Positions 47,096 to 57,289 of a stretch of 64,000 nt of DNA are shown here, piece after piece. Source of the stretch: Homalodisca vitripennis (taxonomy: Eukaryota; Arthropoda; Insecta; Hemiptera; Cicadellidae); NCBI RefSeq assembly GCF_021130785.1, contig NC_060207.1:101907001-101971000 (forward strand). The letters are read 5' to 3'. The notes under the pieces are model-generated. The model had not been told where the DNA came from. It did not search any database and saw only the letters and a list, made by a program, of their open reading frames with translations. Numbering within the stretch: the stretch's first letter is position 1; each line of letters starts with the position of its first letter. A program made the translations under genes and the position numbers.

Positions 47096-47433
47096 TGTGG
47101 AAACATGTATAGACAATACGGTGTAAGAAAATTTAGTTATTGTTTTTTCTCAAAAATGGTTAGTGTTATGAAACAAAGTGTAAGGACAATTTTTGTAGAT
47201 AATTGCATGATCAACAATTTATTACATATCTGACATATTTTATTAAAAACTAACCGTTTCACTGAAAAATTAAAAAAACCCATTTTCAACCTTTGACCTC
47301 GAATAAACATTTTTGCAGACATGGGATTGAAGGGGACTTTTCACAATTTCATAACAATGGTGGCCCTAATATCTATGCAAATTTTCAGCTTTCTGGGAAT
47401 TTTTGCAAGGGTCAATGTCTAAACTGACTGGAC

Positions 47434-47821
47434 TATTACTTGTTTGAACATTTTGTTTAACCCTTTGACGAGTTTTGATGTTAATGTTCTTTGTGTACGT
47501 TTTGACATACTGACTATGTCCCATGACTCTCATTGAAAGTGCATTTTCAAGTAATTTCCTGTTTGAATCACTTGATACTATGTTGATAATTTTACAACGC
47601 ACCATGATTACATCAGACGAAGCTAATAAATCGTCCTAACCGTAAAAAAATATAGAAGTGTTGAGGAATCCATTGATCATATTCAATCAATGTATCAAGT
47701 AATTTACAGAATATAAAAATATGTTTGAAAAATGAATCAGTACCATCTCTGGGAACACATTGGAATTTCTCATAGATGCAAAATAAAGATTTGAAATTAT
47801 AATATACATATAGTATACATA

Positions 47822-47826
<5 letters not shown>
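47434..47826. other. Gap with a solitary TTAA-CCC end
   Basis: TTAACCCTTTGACGAG at about 47457-47472 resembles a piggyBac-type terminus but I find no partner. A 79-codon minus-strand ORF (47366-47605) overlaps it and is unrecognised. Confidence 0.35.

Positions 47827-47857
<31 letters not shown>
47827..47857. repeat. (TA)n microsatellite
   Basis: About 15 TA units lie immediately beside the piggyBac-type element C. Confidence 0.95.
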
Positions 47858-47859
<2 letters not shown>

Positions 47860-47866
47860 TCTTTAA

Positions 47867-48387
47867 CACTTTAATGCCGCGTTCCTGGATTCGTGGTGAC
47901 ACCCGAGCTCCGGGTTTAGTTTACATATTAATACCCCCCATCATTGAGTATTTTTCCCATTTTTAGGATTTTTTGACATAACACGTTATTTAAAGTTTAA
48001 TAAACTGAGTAAACAATTAACAATGTTTACTAACTTCTTAAATAATTTTAAATTGTCAAATAATTACACCATATTACCACTATCACACAACTATGTATGA
48101 ATAAACATCGGAAAACACGTTGTAAAATATCAACTTAACCATTCCCGGATCTGTGTAAGATACAAAGCATGTGGCGTCCAAGTAGTTTGAGTAATGTCCA
48201 CAAGATTGCACCACTAACTGGACAGCAATTTTCTAGACATTTATAACATAATAGAATACCAAGTAACAAATAATAACAGCTTATAGAACGAAAATAAAAC
48301 AGCTAATAATATGACGAGTACTTGACCGTGGTGTTTGTTCACAAAACTAGAGTTGCAGGATATATCTCAGGACTAGCAGTTAAAGGG
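47867..48387. mobile_element. piggyBac-type non-autonomous element C (521 bp)
   Basis: The left end CACTTTAATGCCGCG and the right end read inward, CCCTTTAACTGCTAG, form an imperfect inverted pair flanked by TTAA (47863-47866 and 48388-48391). It encodes nothing. It is a different subfamily from elements A and B. Confidence 0.75.
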
Positions 48388-48391
48388 TTAA

Positions 48392-49247
48392 TAATTATTT
48401 ATTAAATAAAAGTGTAAAATTGTGGCTATTCACTCATATTAATTAAATTTAGAAGACAAAATACATGTGGCTTCATGGTATAAATACCATACCCAATTAG
48501 AAAAGAAAAATATGTTTTATCACAGTTAAATTGCCTTTTCCGCTACAGCAATGGATTTACTTACGTTTTAAAAAATGAATATAAATAAAGTTCTTCATAG
48601 CAACAGTAGATTAAAATACATGAACTAGTTTAGTAGTCGAGAGGTAAAACTATTTTGATGAAAGACATTTTCTAATTCAGTTAATAATTTGACAAAATAA
48701 AACTCCAGTCAAGGACTTAACACAAATTCAATACTCGTATATAAACTTTTACTATCACATCTCAGTTTAATTGCCTTATACAAGCAAAAAGCAAAATACG
48801 CCTGCTTACAAAGTTAGCAGAGATGGAAATTTTATTGCCAAAGACAGGTTGCTAAAAGCCGGCCAATAAATATTACAGTGGGTGAACTTACAATGCCTCG
48901 TTAACTTCAGCTTTGCGCTGTCTCTCAGCAAAAACTGTCCTGTACAGTGGAACAGAGTATCTTGACTGATCCAAATGGTGACTTGGTACCAATTAACCCA
49001 ATAAATAATTTTGATTATTTGAATTATTTTCTCAATTTGTTAAAAACAGTAAAAAAAATACATTTTTATGGCACTATAAGAAAAAGTAGCACAAGATAAA
49101 AATAGAGTGAGAGTAAACTCATGAGTATTAAACTTTTGTAAAGGAGTTGAATGCTACTTTCTCATTTACCTCTAAGGATGCCTGCCAAGAACCCATTCTT
49201 TGATTTGTTAATGAGGTTTACACAGGCAACTAAAGTTAATAAGTTAA
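48392..49247. other. AT-rich gap; possible terminal exon candidate
   Basis: Mostly featureless. On the minus strand, 48888-48921 follows a TTTTTGCTGAGAG-type acceptor and would give a phase-compatible 10-residue ending before TAA for the CDC50 gene. This is a guess without homology support. Confidence 0.25.
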
Positions 49248-49249
49248 TA

Positions 49250-50147
49250 CGAGGGTAAATCAAATATAAACAGTAATTTATTTTTTACCTTTATTTCAGG
49301 ACCATATAAACTTATTATTCATTTAACATTTTTCAATATACTCTCATGTGTGATCTACACACTTTTGCCACTTTTGTAAGTTTCAGTATTCCCTGGTCAT
49401 AGAAAGTTTGAGGGTGAGTTGTAAGCCAATTGTGCATGTGCTTCTCAAATTGCTTTCCTCCCACTAATTCCTTCTTAGGTGCAAACAAGTCAATTGTCAC
49501 AGGGGACAAGTGAGGGCTATAAGGAGGGTACTCGGGTTTTCCAGCCCATTTCTTCCAGTGTTTCCCATGTCAAAACCACGGTGTAAGGCCTGGTGTTGTC
49601 ATAGAGGAGAATGACATCTCTGATGGGTGTTATGGCCAACCATAACAACTGACAGTAATGAGCTGCTTTCACTGCAGATTAATAATAGAGAAAATCGACA
49701 AATAAAATTCGCCTATAGTACAAAAAAAATTGTTGCAAGGACTTTTACAGCAGAATTTGAATGGCATGAATATTGTCATGCTTGTCCTTGGGTGTCGATC
49801 ATGATTTTCGTTTTCAACCCGTTCTCTTCCATCCTTAAATTCTCTTGTCCACATAAACACATGATTCTGAGACAGTGTACTGTCCCCAAACCGGGCCCAC
49901 ATACAAATTAAAATTTCAGACAGTTTTACCCCTTCATTGGTTAAAAACTTCATCAATCCGTTACAACATGTAAAGGAGCTTCTTGCTCTGTCATGGCTGT
50001 ATTGACGGCAATGTCGAACTGAACAGTAATCAGAACGGTTCCCCCACTCCTCATAAACCAAACATCTACTCTACACAGCATTATCTAGTTAGGACCTGGA
50101 TTCTAAGAACAATAGCAAAATTACTGTTTATAGTTGATTTACCCTTG
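49250..50147 (-). mobile_element. mariner deletion derivative, TA-flanked (898 bp)
   Basis: Ends CGAGGGTAAATCAAATATAA and, from the other side, CAAGGGTAAATCAACTATAA are flanked by TA (49248-49249, 50148-50149). The inverted similarity extends about 27 bp. Inside are the two ends of a mariner transposase gene on the minus strand with the middle removed. Confidence 0.85.
49270..49960 (-). pseudogene. mariner transposase, N- and C-terminal parts only
   Basis: The N-terminal HTH region reads LTNEGVKLSEILICMWARFGD...FKDGRERVENENHDRHPRTS (about 49790-49960). This is the pattern of mariner proteins of the group from which GVQW-annotated vertebrate sequences derive. The C-terminal part reads YPPYSPHLSPVTIDLFAPKKEL...HNWLTTHPQTFYDQGILKL (about 49370-49545). 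Between them the first two catalytic segments are missing and unrelated AT-rich sequence intervenes. The SPDLSPCDY box is altered to SPHLSPVTID, so the element cannot have been autonomous. Confidence 0.8.
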
Positions 50148-51215
50148 TAAGATCAATGTTGGTATAGTTAAAAGGTAATATCTAGAAAAACTGAGTAATA
50201 TGGCTTTGTCACGAAAAAATTACATTAAAACTCATGTGCTTTTGTGGTTAAGCTTACAGGTTCACTGCTACCATAAATAGTTCATTTTGATTCCACTCTA
50301 CTGTGAACCCAACAGACTAACCGCTTTTTGTTTCCACACACTACTTGGACATACATTACATCGTCTTGTTGGCTGAGCACTCTTGACTGAATAAGAGAGC
50401 TTTAGCTTACCAGTAAAAACTCCCCAACATAACAATTTCAAAGTTTTAAATTAAGTTTATTTACATTGTTCTTAGGCTTGTATTGTAAGTTTTCCGTTCA
50501 AAACATTGTTAACAGAATTAATTCCATGAATTATTTTTGGTCTCGCTATGGGATCAAACTAATACTGAGATATCAACAGTTTCAGTTTAAAATCTGTTGT
50601 CTGAAAATAGCTCTCTACTGTGGGGTCAAAATATCTGACGAATCTGTATTAACAAAATGTGACAAGATGTGAATCAGAAAACCTACATGATTATTTTTTT
50701 ATTATTTTTCAAATGTCACAAATAATTCAAAATGGGAATACGCTGCCTAAAGTTAATTACGAGTATACCAATTTAATCTGTTGATGAGTGCCTGTGGCAT
50801 TCGTGGTACACTATGATAGCAACAGACACTAAGGAAGTAACAGCATGCTCTTCAATGTAATACATTTAAAAGTTGCTGCTCAATAGTCACCATACAGATC
50901 TAGGATTGATAATGCAGCATTATTGTAATAGCCGAAAAAGTTCCAAAACTCAAGTAGATATCACATTATATTGGCACAAATTAGATTTTTAGTACTAGCC
51001 TCCAAGTGTTGTGCTCCTCTTATATGACCAAATTGTAAATGCTATGTTCATTCTTGTGGTATGCTTGCCAACAGGTTAAAACTAGTATCTCAAAATACAC
51101 AAGAACTATGATTAGAATATGTATATATATAAATTTAGGGAGATAATGTTTAATTTTAGTTAGATAGATTTTAAAAGTAAAGTAATGAAAACTCTTAGGA
51201 CAGCCAGTTATACAC
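50148..51215. other. AT-rich intergenic or 3' region of CDC50, nothing else seen
   Basis: Lies 3' of the last recognised CDC50 exon. It may be intron or 3' UTR depending on where the gene ends. No conserved coding block was found on either strand. Confidence 0.4.
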
Positions 51216-51219
51216 TTAC

Positions 51220-51385
51220 CTCTTGCCGAATTTGATGTGGATAATTAGAAATGCGATGCCCAACACCAGACAGATGCAGCCTACCACAATGTACGCATAT
51301 CCCATAAATGGATTTTTGCCACCCAAAATTGATGTTGTTGACAGAATCATCTGTTTCTTGCCTTCAAACTCTGTCACCGGGTAAT
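51220..51385 (-). CDS. CDC50: CDC50 exon (second membrane helix)
   Basis: The acceptor is GATCATGCAG. It encodes [20 protein letters not shown] then [16 protein letters not shown] and a hydrophobic helix ending [10 protein letters not shown], the usual membrane-proximal end of the family. TAA follows directly (51216-51218) but overlaps a consensus donor AG|GTAAGT at 51219. Confidence 0.93.
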
Positions 51386-54300
51386 CTGCATGATCAATCA
51401 AGACATATTGCTACTCAAGTTGAAGTAAAGAATAGAATCGTTATAACCTATATAACAAGCAATTTTAGAATTAAAATAAACAATATTCATAAAAAATGGA
51501 TTAGGTTTATCTTTTAGTGGTGACATCCCATTCTCAGTTCTCCTGTTCAAATTAGATACAACATTATTATGAATGTAATATGATTGATTAATGTAAACAA
51601 TTTCATAAAAATTCTATTTCTAGATCATAATAGAACAATCACAAAAACTCATTGGATTGCCATAAAAGGGAAAATGTTTTAGTGAGTTTTCACTATATAA
51701 GAGACGATTGTTATTGTTAAGTTCCAATTACATTGGAATTGTATAATTGAGGGTATTTTTAAAATTTATATTTTATCTTGACACTATTTTTGTAATGTAT
51801 TATGTACAGCACGAAAAAGATGTTTAATTTTGGTAATTCTTTTCTAAAGTATGTTACATGAATGGAACACATTAAATAATCTAACTTAGTCCAATTGCTT
51901 CAAACCAATTTATTACGTGATCTGTGTTTATCAAGTTCAGAAATGTTATATTTGTGAAAATTCTATATCGTAAAGAGCTTTTTCCTTAGTTATACAGTAT
52001 CTGTATAATTGGCAGAGATAATTAAAGGTAAATTTAAACCAACAAACCTTTAAAAACCATGTGCTACCATGATTATTTTACATTCTGTACGTCTGTTTGT
52101 GTAGTAATACAACATACTTAAAATAATTCTTCAATAATTAGTGTGTTAAAACACCAAGCATCCATCAGACTTTCTTAAACGTACAAAGGTATTTTTAGTT
52201 TTGCATGATATATTCTTTGTAAACTTTACAATCATTTGTTAATAATAACATATGAAATAAAGCTTGTAGAATACTTGTAATACATATAAAGGATGTTTCT
52301 AACATAGAGCAAATTTTTTTAGCAGTATTACAATGAATTGACACATTATATTAAACGTTTTGATAAAACACTATGATGAATTATGAAAATTAGAGGTCCC
52401 TACGATACTCCATCCATTTTGATGAAATAATAATTTTATCTTTGTTCAAACTGTACCAATCATGGAAACAGTGGTCAGAAATTGGTTTTTGGTTATCTTG
52501 TTAAATTTGTCTCTTCAGTATCTGTATTACTCAATTGGTCATGCCATTTAAAGTGTTTGAATGTTAAACCATCCTTTTTGCGGGAGGAGAGTGGGTAATT
52601 TAGAAATCCATAAAAGGTCCTTAACTAATGGTTATTACACATCCCCATAGGGGATTTTAAAATTTTCAAAAGTTCAAAAAAGGATATTCTTGGGACTTTT
52701 GAACACACTTTATATTAATACTTAACATTTAATATTTTTATTAAAACTTCTAAACGATACAACTTGAAAAAAAAATGACAAATACATATTGCTGGAATGG
52801 TTCTGATTAAACAATTCTGAATAGTCTATTTTCAGCAAATTTTATATTGAAAAAATAAATATATAAATATAAAATGTTATAACTTTTGATCTGAGTAGTT
52901 ATAATGATATACAGGGTCATCGAAAAATAATGCCTAGATTTTAAATAACTGTCATAAAAAAACTATTAAAGGTAATTTAAAGGTTGTAGTCTTAAAATGT
53001 GCGGGAAGAAATAAATTTTTTTTTCATACCTTAGTATGTTTCAATGTGAGCACCGTTCGTTGCCCTGCAGATATCAAGTCTGTAGTCAACTTCCTGCCAC
53101 GTGCGTCCAATCATATCTGGCGTAACAGTTAAGATTGCGGAAGAAATTCGCTCCTGAAGATGGTCCAAATCCCGAATCTTTTCTGCGTAAACTATATTTT
53201 TTATGTACCCCCAGAAAAAGAAATCCAAAGGGGTAAGATCAGGACTTCTAGGAGGCCATGAAATGGGGGCTGCTCTACCAATCCAACCGTTTGGGAAGCG
53301 TGCATTTAGTGCAGCGCGTACCTCGCGATGGTAGTGAGGTGGAGCCCCATCTTGCATAAAAATGATTCGCTGTCCAGTCTGTTGTTCGATATCGTCTAAT
53401 TGGGGGAACACAAACAGTTCAAGCATGTCCAGGTAAACTAGGCCTGTAATGGTTTTTTCTACAAAAAAGAAAGGTCCAATAACTTTGTCATGAAATAACG
53501 CGCACCACACATTGAGTTTGGGAGAATCACGCACATACTCGTGGATTTCGTTTGGTTGTTGCGATCCCCATACACGGCAATTGTGACGATTTACACATCC
53601 ATTTATGTGAAACTTTTTGTTGCACGGTCAACATCGTACTGAGCGGCGGCGCGTCTGTGGCCGGCTGACCTTGACGATTGCGCAGCTTGTCTGCGCATCA
53701 CAGACAGGGAAACACAATCAGACGAACTAAAAACAAAACTTGCATTCACCAGTTATCGTCCAGTGAAAGAATTACTCATTTAACATGAAAGGTTTTGATG
53801 TTATAATTTTATTAAATCTAGGCATTATTTTTCAATGACCCTGTATAGACAGAAAAACAGATATGATTATTACAGTTTCTGAGTAATGGAATATTAAATA
53901 TGTTTTTCATAGAATAACCTAAGTGATTTATATTTGTGTCGAACAAAGCTGTGTTGTAAGAACAAGGTGCAAGTTTGGGAAGAAAGTAAATTAATTAAAT
54001 TATTTCAATGACATACATTCAGTGGCACTATTTACCTTGATTACACTGTAATAAAATGCCAATTCGACACATATTGGAGGATAGAAATGATTTTATAACC
54101 TCAAAACTGACAATAGAACCTTACCATGAGTCTTCCTCAACAACAGTGTCTTCCTCTTCAGTTTAATCTGAACAAAACCAATATTACAAGAGCCTCCATT
54201 CAACCTATGGAAATGATCCTTGTAGTAAACATAAAAACCCAAAGAATTTGATCCAAGGATTGAAAATATGTGAACTCCATAACATGATCAGACATTATTG

Positions 54301-57230
54301 TACTCACTGTAGTTAATAATGAGAGTGTAGTTCCCTTTGGGTAGCCCTTTGGTGAAGCCCTGAATGCTGTGGTCCACTCGACGATACAATTTACGGAAGC
54401 TGGGCAGTGCCGCCGTTCTCATCCACACAATCAGGTCCTCATTCTGAAACCCGTTGTTGCCCGATATCTCTGTGTCCAGCTCCCATACATACTTTTTCCA
54501 CATTGGCGGCCTCTCATAGTTTTTGAATACTAAAGTGGGAGAAAACAAATGAGTTTTTTTTATTAATTTGTTTGGGCCTAATTTGTCTAGAATATTATAA
54601 AAAAACATTAATATTAAGAGTATTGGTTAAACTTGTTAATTGATACAACTTAACTTGTTATTGTTAAACTTGGTTAATCAATTAATTAATTAGAATTGAA
54701 AATTCTATTCAGAATTCAAAACAAAACTAATTGTACCAACTTCAACGAAAGGTAAACTATAACACCTTTCTTTTCCCACTTACCATCTATCCTGTCTGTA
54801 ATAACAAATATCAAATGGTATATATTTAATACAATAAGTGAATAAACCTTTTCTATTTAGCTATTCTATTGTCCTCTTAAATTATGTATTTTGATCTATG
54901 CAAAACCATTACCATCCTTGAGGGTCTGCCCAGCAGGTATGGGAGGATTACGAAACTTGACCTCCTTGTCTGATGGCCAGGCAATGTCAGTCCTCAATAG
55001 TGGTACATTATTGTTAATCTCCTGTGAAAATATCGTCAGCACATCTGTAACAGTATCCAAAATTAATTGTCAATCTACCCACTGATTTACAAGCAGCATT
55101 TACTTCAATACAATCTGATCCACATTGAATTACTAACACAGCACGGAGACTGTTGAGAAATAAAGTGAGTTTTTGCCTTTAAAACAGTATTTTATTCTAT
55201 TCTATTTACCAGACTTTTTAAACCACCAGTTATAATGCCCAGTTCAATCTGTTTAGTAGGTGTGTTACAGGTGGAAATCAAGCTGAAAGTCCTCTGGCTG
55301 CTCCTAGTGTAAGTTCCATCCTGTTTTAACAGTGTACCTAACCCATTTAAGAGATATTTTCAGAGAACTTTTTGGAGAGGAGCTTTGACACTTTTATAAA
55401 AGCTCTGCCAGTTCTTCATTTTTGACCTCCTTAATTCAAGGTTATACTGTTAGGCGTTTTGTGATAGCCTTTACGCCTACCAGTGTGCTTGGCTTTATTA
55501 AAGAGGCTTCTCACATTTAAAAAAAATATCTCTATCTTCCTATTCCACTAAGGAACTTTACTGACCACAGATCATCGTTGCTTCACAGGACATGAGGCTT
55601 CAAAGGCTGAGATCATGATATATACTGTAGACCTCTGACTTGTTTGCGTGCGAGGGGACACAGTGGTGAGGGGGAAGTTCCGCTCCGCGATTCGGCCAAA
55701 TAGGTCGTTGCCTAGCAACCGCACGTACTATTCATGGTGTTTGTGTACGGCGCCACGGAAAGTCACTGCGCTAGCGCTGTTACACGCTCAGTAGCTACTA
55801 GTTAGTTGTGAGAATGGCGTCGGTGCGTAAAAGAGGACAGACTGTGCATAGTGAAGCAAGAGAAGTGATAAGGAGAGTGATAAGTAAGTGTGACGAAGAG
55901 GCGAGAACTGGTAATTTGCAGCACTTAATGAAACAGAGCAATTTGCGAGTCAAGAATTATACTGGTGTTTCGGTGAGGACAATTTCTAGCATTAGAAAGG
56001 ATGGAGATGCAGCTGGAGAGACACCTTTAACTACGCCTGGTAAGAAAAGGCCGTACCGGAGGAGAAGAAATTTCATATGGATGATTTTGATAGAAGAGTC
56101 GTTCGAGATGTGGTGAGTGACTTTTATTTAGTGAGGAAGAAAGTGCCCAATGTTCCTAAACTGTTAATTGCTTTAAAAGAAAAACTTGACTTCCCTTGGA
56201 AAGAAGAAACCCTACGAAGACTCCTGCACCAAATGGCATTTAAGTGGAAACGGTGTAACAAACTAAGAAAAATTCTTATCGAGCGGCCAGACATAGTTAA
56301 TTGGCGTGCTCGTTATTTGAGAGATATCCAACGGTTTCGACATGAAAAAAGACAAATATTTTACATTGATGAGACATGGGTGGACAACAATTTGACATTC
56401 GGGAAGTGCTGGAGTAGTGATGAAGTGCCTGGTGTGTTGACGAACACAAGTTCATCCAACAGACTGATTGTTGTAAACGCGGGTTCTACAGACGGATTTC
56501 TTAAAGGGGCTGCTTTAATTTTTAGGGCGGGTAAAGCGACGGGGGATTACCACGGACAAATGAATGGTAATAATTTTGAGAAATGGGCTGAAGAAAAACT
56601 CCTGACTAACCTTCCAGAAATAAGTGTTATTGTAATGGACAATGCACCCTATCATTGCCATCAAGAAAATAAGGCGCCAACAAAGTACGCTGTGAAAAAG
56701 GAAATGATAGACTGGCTGCAGAGTAACAACATACAATGCTCAGCAGATATGAAAAAGTTTCAGTTGTACGAGCTGATAGAAAAGCACAAACCTAAAGAAA
56801 AGGTGTATCGCATCGACGTGGCGTTGAAGAGGCGAGGCCATGCGGTTCTCAGATTACCACCCTACATGTGTGAATTAAACCCAATTGAGCTGGCCTGGGC
56901 TAAAATCAAGAGAGTGGTGAAAGGAAACAACATAAGAGGAGACCTGTCACTAACGAAACTGGAAGAGGCAACACGAGAAGCGCAAAGTTCTGTTAGCAAG
57001 ATCGACTGGGAAGGCTTCACAAACCACACCTTGAAGCTAGAACAACACTACTGGGAACAGGACGGCTTGATGAAAGATGCCATCGACAAATTCGTGATTG
57101 AGTTGGGCGGAATGGACAGCAGTGACAGTGAAGTGTCAGATGACATTGAGGAAGAAATATCTGACAGTGAACTGGCTCAACCTCTTCCAAGTACAAGTGA
57201 TGATTAAATTGTAAGTCGCAAAATAGCACA

Positions 57231-57289
<59 letters not shown>

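Larger units (their letters stand above)
45659..47433 (+). mobile_element. Long-TIR DNA transposon with PIN/FEN1-like nuclease gene
   Basis: GTCCGGTCAATTTAG at the left and CTAAACTGACTGGAC at the right start inverted arms that match, with divergence, for several hundred bases. The left arm spans about 45659-46150 and the right about 47110-47433, and the shared inner block has GAAACGGTTAGTTTT and CATAACACTAACCATTTTTGAG. TA lies outside both ends (45657-45658, 47434-47435). Between the arms is a degenerate plus-strand nuclease-like gene. The left arm is longer because of a 144-bp tandem duplication. The superfamily is not established. Academ elements are reported to carry XPG-type nucleases, which makes them one candidate. 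Confidence 0.75.

Noticed and set aside
56039..56060. Intron in the DD82E gene (GGTAAG donor)
   Set aside because: Coding similarity continues across the site in two frames and no matching acceptor is needed; a 1-bp frame change explains it better.
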